Under the pieces are notes generated by a model. That model made no database searches, had not been told where the DNA came from, and saw nothing but the letters and a program-made list of their open reading frames with translations. This document shows positions 21,351 to 29,736 of a stretch of 64,000 nucleotides of DNA, one piece after another (the first letter of the stretch is position 1; each line of letters starts with the position of its first letter). The position numbers were made by a program, and so were the translations under genes. The DNA comes from Brevundimonas sp. (lineage in GTDB: Bacteria; Pseudomonadota; Alphaproteobacteria; Caulobacterales; Caulobacteraceae), in the NCBI RefSeq assembly GCF_027484365.1, contig NZ_JAIXTC010000008.1, positions 28,465 through 92,464 on the forward strand, written 5' to 3'.

Positions 21351-22154
21351 TCATGGGAGGCGACAGACCGTCCGGCCACTCGGCGCGATGCGCTCCCAGA
21401 GCAGGCCGAGCCGCCTGTATGACCGGAGCCAGCGTTTGGTCAGCGCCTGCTGGTAGGGCGCGATCTCTACGCCGGGCAGGCAGGATCGCATCATGCGTTC
21501 CTCGACAAGAATAGCGCGTGACTGAGTGGGTTCGTGGTCCAGTCCTGTGACATCGGCCGAACCGGGGGTCCGGTACAGCAGCCAGCCGGGCGCCACGTTA
21601 TGGCGCTGCGCGAATTCCGCCTGTCGCGTCGCCGTGGTCTCCGTCCTGGCCATGGCCTCGGCGAAGGCGATCTCCGCGTCTTCAACACTCCGTCCAATCC
21701 TGGCCTGCAAGGCCATGAACTCCGACTTGCGCGACCGGAAGCGGTCAAGGGTCCAGGGATCAATGCTGCCGTGGAGCAGCACGATGGACCGGGGCGAGAA
21801 CTCGATCCGCCGGGCCAGAGGCAGGAAATAGTTGGCGCAGGACGAGTTGCATTCGCCCTCGACCCGCATCGTCAGACCCCGGCCCTCGAGAATCCCGGCG
21901 ATGTCGAGGGCTGCCTCGACGCTTCCGCCGTTCGAATCCAGCACGAGCTCGCGTGTGCTTCCGGCGAAAGTCTCTCGGACGCAGCGTGACAACGCCGCGT
22001 CGATTTCACCTGTGATGGCGAAGACCTCTGCGGTGCGTTGTTCGCAGGCTCCGGTTCTCGCCTCTGCGGCTGGCCGGGCGTTGAAGGTCGATGTGCTGGC
22101 GCACCCACCCAGCAAGGCGGTGGCGACGAAAAGGATGGCCCAGGCGGCACGCAT
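21351..22154 (-). CDS. Lipoprotein with a ClpP/crotonase-like fold (COG3904-type)
   Basis: A 267-residue protein with a lipobox (ALLGGC). The central part reads like periplasmic ClpP-like proteins: ITGEID.ALS, LVLDSNGGSVEAALDIAGIL (glycine-rich turn), then CNSSCANYFLPLARRIEF with a Ser in the nucleophile region, and IVLLHGS with a candidate His. The family is poorly characterised; proteolytic activity is unproven. The C-terminus contains further conserved Cys residues. Confidence 0.72.
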   Translation of the reverse strand: MRAAWAILFVATALLGGCASTSTFNARPAAEARTGACEQRTAEVFAITGEIDAALSRCVRETFAGSTRELVLDSNGGSVEAALDIAGILEGRGLTMRVEGECNSSCANYFLPLARRIEFSPRSIVLLHGSIDPWTLDRFRSRKSEFMALQARIGRSVEDAEIAFAEAMARTETTATRQAEFAQRHNVAPGWLLYRTPGSADVTGLDHEPTQSRAILVEERMMRSCLPGVEIAPYQQALTKRWLRSYRRLGLLWERIAPSGRTVCRLP

Positions 22155-22172
22155 GGCCAGACCCTAGGGTGG

Positions 22173-23093
22173 TCAGACCCCCAGAATCCAGCCCTCTTCG
22201 TCCTGCACCTGTGCGATCAGGGCCTCGTCGGTTCCCTTTTTCGGTCCGAAGGCGGTCGACAGTTCGCCGCGCTCGTCCATCAGGGCGAAGGCTTCAGCCG
22301 TGGTGCGGACCTGGGCCTGGTCCTTGAACTCGCCCTCGGCGGCGGTGGTCGGCCACATCGACGGCCAGACCTCGGCGACCAGCACCGACAGGGGTTCCAC
22401 ATCGGCGGGGTCCAGCGTCCGCCAGCCGGTGCCCAGTGGCCAGACGGCACCCGACGGGCCGAGGCTCTCCAGCAGCCGGCGCACCATCGGGATCCCGACA
22501 AGGGTCTGTCCCCCGACCGCGCCCGCGCCGTGCATCTGCCAGTTCGACTTGGGCTGCAGCTTGCCCTTGCGCACGGCGGTCTCGGTCGCGCGGAATTCGA
22601 GGATGTCGCCTGTACCCTGCGGCGGCTTGGTCGTGGTCAGCCAGCGCTGGGCCTGTTTGGCCGGGGCCCCCCACAGAGGCCAGGCCTCGTCGGTCATCAG
22701 CCGGTTCATCTTGGCCGCGACCTGGTAGCGGTTGTTGGTATTGTCGGCCTTGTCGACGACGTTCGCCGCGATGAATTTCCACATCGCGGACCAGGCCGGG
22801 GTCTCGGTCAGGCCGAGGCGTCCGGCCGTGCCGACGGGATAGCCCAGCGAGAAGTCGAAGCCGACCAGGACCCGGTCGCCGCGCTTCCTGTGATCGGCCA
22901 GGATCGTCTTCAGCAGGGCCTCGCCCTCGGCTCGCGTCGCGACATTGTGGGTCTCTGTATAGAGGCGGAAGCGCACGTCGCGCTTGGCCACGCCGATCCA
23001 GACCGAGTTCTCGCCCAGCTTCTTGCCTTCGGCGGCGGTCCAGTCGGCAATCACATAGGCGTCGAACAGGCGGGCCACGGCGGGCTCCTTCAA
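22173..23093 (-). CDS. Conserved hypothetical protein (possible RNase-H-fold, DUF429-like)
   Basis: A 306-residue soluble protein. The N-terminal YVIADWTAAEGKK and later VLVGFDFSLGYPVGTA show the strand-Asp patterns of RNase-H-like proteins such as DUF429. A middle FRATETAVRKGKLQPKSNWQ and a C-terminal LVAEVWPSMWP are also distinctive. I recall similar proteins sometimes carrying a cobalamin-biosynthesis label, but nothing here supports that role, so no function is assigned. Confidence 0.7.
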   Translation of the reverse strand: MKEPAVARLFDAYVIADWTAAEGKKLGENSVWIGVAKRDVRFRLYTETHNVATRAEGEALLKTILADHRKRGDRVLVGFDFSLGYPVGTAGRLGLTETPAWSAMWKFIAANVVDKADNTNNRYQVAAKMNRLMTDEAWPLWGAPAKQAQRWLTTTKPPQGTGDILEFRATETAVRKGKLQPKSNWQMHGAGAVGGQTLVGIPMVRRLLESLGPSGAVWPLGTGWRTLDPADVEPLSVLVAEVWPSMWPTTAAEGEFKDQAQVRTTAEAFALMDERGELSTAFGPKKGTDEALIAQVQDEEGWILGV

Positions 23094-23155
23094 AAGCAGC
23101 AGGCGATACAGAGGTGAGGGCTTCTAGCGCCCGGCGGCCTTCGCCGAAAGGGCGA

Positions 23156-23671
23156 TCAGGCTTTAAGCAGCGCCTCAAGGTGCGACAGCCAGCGCCGGCC
23201 GAGCCTCATGGCCTCCGGCGGAGACCCCGCATGACCCGGCGCCATGGCGTTCCACAGGGCCAGTTCGAACTCCGGATAGCGGGCGTCGGCGAACAGCAGG
23301 CGCAGGGTCACCAGTTCGGCATCCGGGGCCATGACATCGAGCGCCTTCCGGGGCTCGCCGCGCCGGACCCGGGCGACGACGTGGCCGTCGACGATGACCT
23401 CGCCGCCCTCCACCTCGTCGAAGGCGTAGACCAGACCATGCGCGCCGCGGTCCCACAGGACGGCGATCTGGCCGCCCTGGAAATCCAGGCCGGCGGCGCG
23501 GCCCTCGATCGCCGAGATCGCCTCGGCTTCGGCGACGGACCCGAGCGACTTGAGCATGGCCCGACGCAGCCGGCGCTCAGGCTCCATCCACCAGTTCAGC
23601 GTCAGGGCGGCGGTGGTCAGGGCGGCGGCGGCCAGCGACACCAGCAGGATGACGCGCAAAGCCTCACCCAT
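23156..23671 (-). CDS. Single-pass membrane protein, unknown function
   Basis: A 171-residue protein with one N-terminal TM helix (VILLVSLAAAALTTAALTLNWW) and a soluble domain (residues 30-171) with mixed alpha/beta composition. It contains AVLWDRGAHGLVYAFDEVEGGEVIVDGHVVARV. It begins 15 bases after the xth stop on the same strand, so the two are probably cotranscribed. No known family recognised. Confidence 0.75.
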   Translation of the reverse strand: MGEALRVILLVSLAAAALTTAALTLNWWMEPERRLRRAMLKSLGSVAEAEAISAIEGRAAGLDFQGGQIAVLWDRGAHGLVYAFDEVEGGEVIVDGHVVARVRRGEPRKALDVMAPDAELVTLRLLFADARYPEFELALWNAMAPGHAGSPPEAMRLGRRWLSHLEALLKA

Positions 23672-23686
23672 GTTGGGCCTCGCCCA

Positions 23687-24481
23687 TCAGTCGGCGAGCT
23701 CGATCACGACCGGCACGTGGTCGGACGGCTTTTCCATGTCGCGGGCATCACGATGGGTCTCGACCCCGACGAACCGGTCGGCCGCCTGGGGCGACAGCAG
23801 GTGGAAGTCGATGCGGATGCCGTTGTCCCTCTGCCAGGCGCCGGCCTGATAGTCCCAGAAGGTGTAGGTCCCCGGCGGCTGGCGGCCCAGCTCCCCGGCT
23901 TCATGCAGGCCGAGGCCCTTCAGCGCCCGGAAGGCGGCGCGGCTCTCCGGCTGGAACAGGGCGTCGTTGACCCAGGCGGACGGGGTTTTCGCGTCCTCGG
24001 GCGTGGGGATGACATTGTAGTCGCCGCACAGGGTGAAGGGCTCTTCCAGTGCCAGCAGATCACGGGCGTGGGCGTTCAGGCGCGCCATCCAGCGCATCTT
24101 GAAGTCGAACTTCTCGGTCCCGATGGGATTGCCGTTGGGCAGGTAGATCCCGCCGACGCGGACGGGGCGGGGCGCCTCGATCACTGCCTCGATGTACCGG
24201 GCCTGATCCTCCGCATCCTCGGTCAGCAGGTCCAGGCCCGGCAGGCCGCGTCGCACGTCCGAGACCGGAAACTTCGAGAGCAGGGCCACGCCGTTGTACG
24301 ACTTCTGGCCATAGACCTCGACGTTGTAGCCCAGGCTCTCGAACGGCTCCCTCGGGAACTTCTCGTCGACCGTCTTGATCTCCTGGAAGCAGACGACGTC
24401 CGGCTGCGCCGCCTCCAGCCATGCGAGCACGGTCGGCAGGCGGGCATTGACCGAGTTGACGTTCCAGGTGGCGATGCGCAT
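23687..24481 (-). CDS. xth: Exodeoxyribonuclease III
   Basis: A 264-residue AP endonuclease / 3'-5' exonuclease of base-excision repair. Motifs are ATWNVNSVNAR at the N-terminus, VVCFQEIKT (metal-binding Glu), GDYNVIPTPEDA (catalytic Asp-Asn) and the C-terminal PSDHVPVV (catalytic Asp-His). The start at 24481 gives the canonical MRIATWNVNS; longer in-frame extensions run into the tandem repeat and look spurious. Confidence 0.95.
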   Translation of the reverse strand: MRIATWNVNSVNARLPTVLAWLEAAQPDVVCFQEIKTVDEKFPREPFESLGYNVEVYGQKSYNGVALLSKFPVSDVRRGLPGLDLLTEDAEDQARYIEAVIEAPRPVRVGGIYLPNGNPIGTEKFDFKMRWMARLNAHARDLLALEEPFTLCGDYNVIPTPEDAKTPSAWVNDALFQPESRAAFRALKGLGLHEAGELGRQPPGTYTFWDYQAGAWQRDNGIRIDFHLLSPQAADRFVGVETHRDARDMEKPSDHVPVVIELAD

Positions 24482-24505
24482 CGGACGGAGCCTAGGCAGC
24501 GTCGC

Positions 24506-24600
24506 CCTGCCCGGCAAGCGCCGCGCGCCCGCCGGGCAGGACCAGGATGCCCCGGCAAGCGCCGCGCGCCCGCCGGGCAGGACCAGGATGCCCCGGCAAG
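24506..24600. repeat. 41-bp tandem repeat (2.2 copies) with hairpin
   Basis: A 41-base unit occurs at 24511-24551 and 24552-24592, followed by a partial third copy. The first copy also forms a hairpin: CCTGCCCGGC (24506-24515) with GCCGGGCAGG (24531-24540). It lies between the stop of the cysteine-repeat protein at 24607 and the xth start, so it may terminate the former transcript. Confidence 0.8.
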
Positions 24601-24606
24601 TGCCCC

Positions 24607-25530
24607 TTACTGCGCTGGCGCCGCCGCGACCGTGGTTAGCCGACAGCCGCCGCCGATCCGCTGGGCCTGTTCGCAGGGATAGACATTCAGCGGCTCGAAC
24701 CGGGGGGAGAAGATCACGACATAGCCGCCGCCTGCGCCGCATTTGGCCTCATAGACGCGATTGCCTGCCGCCGAACCCATGTAACGACTGCCGGTCACGT
24801 CGCACTCCGACGCCGGACTGCCCGTCAGCCGGGCCTTCAGGGTCGCGGCCGCTTCCTCGGGGGTCGAGAAGCGGCAGGTCGAATTTTGGCTGGCGATGAT
24901 CGCGCATTCAGTGGTGCTCCAGCCGGTCGCCGTCTTCTCGATCCGGTAGCCGTCAACACCGGCGCATCCGACCTCGTAGATCAGGGTGTTTTCGGCAGTG
25001 CGTCCGAGCGGGACGCCCGCGTCGACCGTGCAGGCTATGCCGGCCTCGGCGGCATAGCCGGCTATGGCGCGGGCGACGTCCTTGTTCTGGGCGATGACGC
25101 ACTGGACGCCGACGTCGGCATTGGGATTGGCGGCGCGATCCGCCTCCGCCTGACCGGCCAGCAACACGCAGTCGCGCGCCTCGGGCGGGATGGAGTTGAC
25201 CAGGATATAGCCGGGGCCGGCGGCGCAGGCCGCCTCATAGGTCACGCGCTGCCGGTCGGTGGTCTGGCCGATCACATTGGCCTCGACCACGCGGCAGGTC
25301 AGGCCTGCTGCGTTGGCGATGCGCTGCGCCGCCATGGCGGCGGCGGGGCCCGAGGTCGCCAGGGGCGCGGTGGCGCGGGCCCCGCCTTCCGCAGGCGCCG
25401 GCGTGGCGCCGGGATCCTGGGGCATGCCGGTCGATCCCGGGTCCTGGGCGGAGGCGGGAAGGGCGGTCAGCGTCGACAGGGCGACCGCGAGAACGGCTCC
25501 GAACGCTGCGAGGGGGAAATGTTTCGACAC
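24607..25530 (-). CDS. Secreted protein with three cysteine-containing repeats (paralogue 2)
   Basis: A 307-residue protein with a signal peptide ending LPASAQ. The GTG start at 25530 is chosen because GGAG lies 10 bases upstream and the signal peptide follows directly. The mature part has three repeats of about 80 residues with the pattern C-x5-7-G, YE..C..G.GY, then a further Cys (TCRVVEANVIGQT; ACTVDAGVPLGRT; ECDVTGSRYMGSA). It ends with AQRIGGGCRLT. It is a tandem paralogue of the upstream gene; function unknown, periplasmic or extracellular. Confidence 0.8.
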   Translation of the reverse strand: MSKHFPLAAFGAVLAVALSTLTALPASAQDPGSTGMPQDPGATPAPAEGGARATAPLATSGPAAAMAAQRIANAAGLTCRVVEANVIGQTTDRQRVTYEAACAAGPGYILVNSIPPEARDCVLLAGQAEADRAANPNADVGVQCVIAQNKDVARAIAGYAAEAGIACTVDAGVPLGRTAENTLIYEVGCAGVDGYRIEKTATGWSTTECAIIASQNSTCRFSTPEEAAATLKARLTGSPASECDVTGSRYMGSAAGNRVYEAKCGAGGGYVVIFSPRFEPLNVYPCEQAQRIGGGCRLTTVAAAPAQ

Positions 25531-25644
25531 GGCGACTGCTCCTGATCGGCCCGCCGAGCGTTGGTCCGACGATCCCGGTTGGTCAAGCCTCCCGGAGCCG
25601 GAAATCCGCACCGGCGAGCCTTCCGCTCGCCGGTGCGGGTCCGG

Positions 25645-26607
25645 TTACTCTTGCGTCGCGGGTGCGGCGGCGGCCGGAATCTCCGGCACGATGGTCAGCC
25701 GGCAGCCGCCCCCGATGCGCTGGGCGGTCTCGCAGGGATACACCTGCTGCACGGCGTATTCCGGGTTGAAGCGCACAATCACGCCGTTGCCGGCGCCGCA
25801 TTTGGCTTCCCAGAAGGCGCCGTTGGCGTTCGCGCCCATGTAGCGGCCCTCGGTCACGTCGCAGGACGCGGCTTCGCTGCCGGCCAGGCGGCTCTTGAAC
25901 GTTGCGGCAAGCTCGGCGGGCGTCGAGTAGCGGCAGTTCGCATTCTGCGTGGAGATGATGGCGCATTCGGTCGCCTTCCAGCCGGTCGCGACCTTCTCGA
26001 TCCAGTAACCGTCGGCTCCGTTGCAGCCGATCTCGTAGATCAGATTGCCTTCGCTCGACTTGCCGATGGAGGCGCCCTGGTCAACGACGCAGGCGATGCC
26101 GGCCTCGCCCGCATAGGCCGAGACGACGCGGACGATGTCGAGGTTCTGGGGGATGACGCACTGTGTGCCGACGTCGGCGAGCGGGTCGCGGGCGCGGTCG
26201 ATCTCGGCCTGACCGGCCAGCAGCACGCAGTCGACGGCCAGGGGCGGAGCGGAGCTGATCAGGATGTAGCCCGGGCCTGTGGCGCATGCGGCTTCATAGG
26301 ACTTTGCGCCTTCGGCAGTCTGGCCGAGGAAATTGGCCTGGTTGACCTGGCACGCGACCGACGCCGACGTGGCGATGGCCTGGGCGGCTGCGATATTCTC
26401 TTCCGGAGTAGGCGGGGCCGGCGCCCGCTGGCGTTCCTGGCGCGGCGTGCGGCCGGGATTGGCCCGGGACGTCGGAGCGATGGTGCTCGGGTCCGGGGTT
26501 GGCTGGCCGTAGCCCGTCCCGCCGCTGTTCGTGTCCTGGCCCGCAGCCGGCGCGACGACCGCCATCGCTATCATTGCGGCGCCGCCGACGGCCGCCAAGG
26601 TTTTCAT
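25645..26607 (-). CDS. Secreted protein with three cysteine-containing repeats (paralogue 1)
   Basis: A 320-residue protein with a signal peptide (MKTLAAVGG..., ending PAAGQ) and a good upstream Shine-Dalgarno AAGGAG. After a Pro-rich linker come three homologous segments (ACQVNQANFLGQT, ACVVDQGASIGKS, SCDVTEGRYMGAN), each followed by YE..C or WEAKC and a GxGY or equivalent motif. It ends with AQRIGGGCRLT like its neighbour. Similarity along the whole length shows tandem duplication. No known domain recognised. Confidence 0.82.
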   Translation of the reverse strand: MKTLAAVGGAAMIAMAVVAPAAGQDTNSGGTGYGQPTPDPSTIAPTSRANPGRTPRQERQRAPAPPTPEENIAAAQAIATSASVACQVNQANFLGQTAEGAKSYEAACATGPGYILISSAPPLAVDCVLLAGQAEIDRARDPLADVGTQCVIPQNLDIVRVVSAYAGEAGIACVVDQGASIGKSSEGNLIYEIGCNGADGYWIEKVATGWKATECAIISTQNANCRYSTPAELAATFKSRLAGSEAASCDVTEGRYMGANANGAFWEAKCGAGNGVIVRFNPEYAVQQVYPCETAQRIGGGCRLTIVPEIPAAAAPATQE

Positions 26608-26736
26608 GAACACGGAAACTCTCCTTGAAACTTGTCCGGAAGCCTTGGCGAGCCGTCGTGACGAGGTCAAGACCGGGCGCTGGACGCGCTGGCCCTCCTG
26701 AGCCTATGGTCAGGCGCGTTGCGATTGGAGACGGAC

Positions 26737-27828
26737 TTGGCGGACGGCGTCATCACAAGCGAGGGCGAGGCCGAGACCGGCGGTGACGGTCTGCGGGGTC
26801 TCACCTATCCGCTGGGCGCGCCGCCGGCCCCCGGCGAGGCGATCCAGGCGGCGCGCGGCGTCCTCTGGCTGCGCCTGCCCCTGCCGATGCAGCTCAATCA
26901 CATCAATGTTTACGCCATCGAGGACGGCGACGGCTGGGCGGTGGTCGACACCGGCATCCGCACCCCGGAGTCCCTCGCGGCCTGGGAGGCGGCCCTGGCC
27001 GGCCCCCTGGGCGGCAGGCCGGTGACCCGGGTCATCTGCACCCATATGCATCCCGACCACATCGGCCTTGCGGGCTGGCTGTGCCAGCGGTTCGACGCCC
27101 CCTTGCTGATGACCCAGCTGGAATATGTCACCGGCCGGATGCTGGTCGCCGACAACGGCCCGGCCCCCGAGGCCGGTGCGATCTTCTGGCGCGCCTCCGG
27201 GTGGACGGAGGCGCAGATCGACGGCTGGCGCTCAAGCTACGGCCGGTTCACCAAGGGCGTCTTCCACATGCCCTCGACCTATGAGCGCCTGACCGGGGGG
27301 CAGGTCCTGTCCATCGGCGGCGAGGACTGGACCATCGTCATCGGCAACGGCCACAGTCCCGAGCATGCCTGTCTGTGGCGCAGGTCGGACAATGTCTTCA
27401 TCTCCGGCGACCAGATTCTGCCGCGCATCTCGTCGAACATCTCGGTCTGGCCGACCGAGCCCCTGGCCGATCCGCTCGACGACTGGATGACGTCGCTGGA
27501 CCGGCTGGGCGACCTGCTGCCGGCGGGGACCTTCGTCCTGCCAGGCCACGGCGACCCCTTCACCGGGGTCCTGCCGCGCATCGAGGCTCTGAAACGGGGT
27601 CACACCGTGTCGCTGAAACGGCTGGAGCGGACGCTGCGCGAGCCGAAGCGAGCGGTCGACGTCTTCGCCTCCCTGTTTGCTCGCCCGGTCGGCGACGGCA
27701 TCCTCGGCATGGCGACGGGCGAGGCCATCGCCCACCTCAACTATCTGGCCGGTCAGGGCCGCGTGCGCCGCGAACGCGACGCCGACGGCGTGGACTGGTG
27801 GAGCCTCACCCAAACGGAGACCGCATGA
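26737..27828 (+). CDS. MBL-fold metallo-hydrolase
   Basis: A 363-residue cytosolic metallo-beta-lactamase-fold enzyme. Metal-binding motifs are CTHMHPDHIGLAGWL (HxHxDH), NGHSPEHACLW, ISGDQILP and LPGHGDPF. A C-terminal helical domain (residues 290-363) is of the type that follows glyoxalase II-like and RNase-like hydrolases. The TTG at 26737 has GGAGA 6 bases upstream; an earlier TTG at 26719 is possible. The stop overlaps the next ATG by four bases. Confidence 0.88.
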   Translation: MADGVITSEGEAETGGDGLRGLTYPLGAPPAPGEAIQAARGVLWLRLPLPMQLNHINVYAIEDGDGWAVVDTGIRTPESLAAWEAALAGPLGGRPVTRVICTHMHPDHIGLAGWLCQRFDAPLLMTQLEYVTGRMLVADNGPAPEAGAIFWRASGWTEAQIDGWRSSYGRFTKGVFHMPSTYERLTGGQVLSIGGEDWTIVIGNGHSPEHACLWRRSDNVFISGDQILPRISSNISVWPTEPLADPLDDWMTSLDRLGDLLPAGTFVLPGHGDPFTGVLPRIEALKRGHTVSLKRLERTLREPKRAVDVFASLFARPVGDGILGMATGEAIAHLNYLAGQGRVRRERDADGVDWWSLTQTETA

Positions 27829-28595
27829 GCGACCCCATCCGCACCGAACTGTCGAACGGCGTCCTGACGGTCACCTTCGCCCGCGCCGAGAAGAAGAACG
27901 CCATCACCCAGGCGATGTACGCCCTTCTGGCCGAGGCGACCAACCGCGCCCGCACCGACGACGCCGTCCGCGTCCTGGTGTTCAAGGCCGAGGGCGACAG
28001 CTTCTCCGCCGGCAACGACATCGCGGACTTCATCGCCCTGGGTTCGCAGGGCGGCGGCGGACAGGTCGTCGATGCGCCGGTGTTCCGGTTCCTCAAGTCC
28101 CTCGCCGAGATGGACAAGCCGGTGGTCGCCGCCGTGCGAGGCCGGGCCGTGGGCATCGGCCTGACGCTCCTGCTCCACTGCGACATGGTTGTGGTGGCCG
28201 AGGACGCGCTTCTGTCGGCCCCCTTCATCAACCTGGCCCTGGCGCCCGAAGCGGCCTCGTCCCTGCTGCTGCCGCAGGTGCTGGGCCATCAGCGCGCCTT
28301 CGAGATCTTCGCCCTCGGCGAGCCCATCGACGGCAGGACCGCCCTGGCCTGGGGCCTCGCCAGTCGCGCCGTTCCGGCCGCCGAGGTCGACGCCGTCGCC
28401 GACGGCCTGGCCGCGAAACTGGCCGCCCGCGCGCCCAATTCGCTGCGCAAGACCAAGCGGTTGATGCGCGACGCCGAGGCCCTGTGGGCCCTGATGCAGC
28501 GCGAGGGCGAGGCCTTCGGCTCGCAGATGTCCAGCCCCGAGGCCATGGAGGCCTTCATGGCCTTCAGCCAGAAGCGGGCGCCCAACTTCGGCTGA
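27825..28595 (+). CDS. Enoyl-CoA hydratase/isomerase family protein
   Basis: A 256-residue crotonase-fold protein. The CoA/oxyanion region is DSFSAGNDIADF and AAVRGRAVGIGLTLLLHCDMVVVAEDA. The first catalytic-Glu position of classical hydratases appears as Gly-Ile (VGIGLT) and the second region is FINLALAPEAAS, so an isomerase-type or other acyl-CoA reaction is as likely as hydration. Translationally coupled to the MBL hydrolase (ATGA). Confidence 0.85.
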   Translation: MSDPIRTELSNGVLTVTFARAEKKNAITQAMYALLAEATNRARTDDAVRVLVFKAEGDSFSAGNDIADFIALGSQGGGGQVVDAPVFRFLKSLAEMDKPVVAAVRGRAVGIGLTLLLHCDMVVVAEDALLSAPFINLALAPEAASSLLLPQVLGHQRAFEIFALGEPIDGRTALAWGLASRAVPAAEVDAVADGLAAKLAARAPNSLRKTKRLMRDAEALWALMQREGEAFGSQMSSPEAMEAFMAFSQKRAPNFG

Positions 28596-28596
28596 A

Positions 28597-28615
28597 CCTC
28601 TCCCCGGGGGAGAGG
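28597..28615. repeat. CTCTCCC-type extragenic hairpin
   Basis: CCTCTCCCC (28597-28605) pairs with GGGGAGAGG (28607-28615) right after the enoyl-CoA hydratase stop. The same motif recurs at 49528 and 63357, and a variant at 63510. Confidence 0.6.
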
Positions 28616-28662
28616 GAGCTTTGCCTTGATCCCGCCCCCCATTGCCCCTAAGCGCCCGCGCC

Positions 28663-29154
28663 ATGAGCCTCGCGCCCGTCCTCGCCCGCAGCCTCCGCAT
28701 CACGCCGGAGACCGACGCCGACCGTGACGAGGTCGACGCCCTGGTCATGGCCGCCTTCGGCCCGGGTCGGTTCGCCAAGACCGCCGAGCGAATCCGCGAG
28801 ACCGCACATATGGCGGCTGCCTTCACGGCACGCGAAGACGGCCGGCTGATCGGCTCGGTTCGCCTGTGGTCTATCTCGGTCGACGGCCTCGACGCCCTTT
28901 TCCTCGGTCCCATCACCGTGGCGAAGGATGCGCGCAGCGGCGGCCTCGGCGCCGATCTGGTCGGCGCCTGTATCGGCGAGGCCCAGCACCAGGGCGTCGC
29001 CGGCGTCCTGCTCGTCGGCGACCCGCCCTATTTCCAGCGCTTCGGCTTTCAGCCCGCGTCCGGCGTCCGCCTGCCCGGACCGGCCGACCCCCGCCGGGTC
29101 CTGTGGCTCCCGATCACCAGCGCGGTGCCGTCGGGTCTCGCCCTTCCGGCCTGA
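28663..29154 (+). CDS. GNAT family N-acetyltransferase
   Basis: A 163-residue acyl-CoA-dependent acetyltransferase of the YhbS type. Motif A is GPITVAKDARSGGLGADLVGACIGEA, and the following VLLVGDPPYFQRFGFQPA is the YhbS-like YYxRFGF signature. The ATG at 28663 is preferred over an upstream TTG at 28642 because it starts close to the first conserved strand. The substrate is unknown. Confidence 0.87.
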   Translation: MSLAPVLARSLRITPETDADRDEVDALVMAAFGPGRFAKTAERIRETAHMAAAFTAREDGRLIGSVRLWSISVDGLDALFLGPITVAKDARSGGLGADLVGACIGEAQHQGVAGVLLVGDPPYFQRFGFQPASGVRLPGPADPRRVLWLPITSAVPSGLALPA

Positions 29155-29172
29155 GCGTCCTAAGTCAGGACC

Positions 29173-29736
29173 ATGAGCGGTCCGGAACCATCATCAGGCC
29201 TTGCCGCGGTCGCCGCCGCAGCGAAACAGGCTCCCGGGCGGGGCCTGCCGCCCGTCCATCTGTGGCATCCGGACCATTGCGGCGATATCGACATCGTCAT
29301 CCGCAGGGACGGTGTCTGGATGCACGAGAACTCGCCCATCGGGCGGGCCGAGCTGGTGCGGCTCTTCTCGACTGTCCTGCGCCGAGACCCGGACGGCTAT
29401 CATCTGGTCACGCCGGTCGAGAAGATGCGGATCGAGGTCGAGGACCTGCCGTTCCGCGCCGTAACGATGGTCCGCGACGGCGACGACCTGGTCTTCACCA
29501 CCGACGTGGGCGACGAGACGCGTGCGGGCACCGAGCACCCCATCGTCGTCGACACCGACCCTGCGACCGGCGAACCCGCGCCCCGCGTTCATGTCCGCGC
29601 CGGCCTTGAAGCCCGGATCGTCCGGACCGTCTTCTACGACCTGGTCGAGAGGGCCGAGGAACACGACGGGCGGCTGCAGGTCCAGTCCGGCGGCGTCTGG
29701 TTCCCGCTCGGCCCGCCGGGAGCGGGCGTCGAATGA
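29173..29736 (+). CDS. DUF1285 domain-containing protein
   Basis: A 187-residue soluble protein matching DUF1285 throughout: PPVHLWHPDHCGDIDIVIRRDGVWMHENSPIGRAEL, then RLFSTVLRRDPDGYHLVTPVEK and a late EARIVRTVFYDLVE. Function is unknown; it often lies beside a NUDIX hydrolase and the CCA-adding enzyme in alphaproteobacteria, as here. The ATGA overlap with the next gene indicates coupling. Confidence 0.9.
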   Translation: MSGPEPSSGLAAVAAAAKQAPGRGLPPVHLWHPDHCGDIDIVIRRDGVWMHENSPIGRAELVRLFSTVLRRDPDGYHLVTPVEKMRIEVEDLPFRAVTMVRDGDDLVFTTDVGDETRAGTEHPIVVDTDPATGEPAPRVHVRAGLEARIVRTVFYDLVERAEEHDGRLQVQSGGVWFPLGPPGAGVE

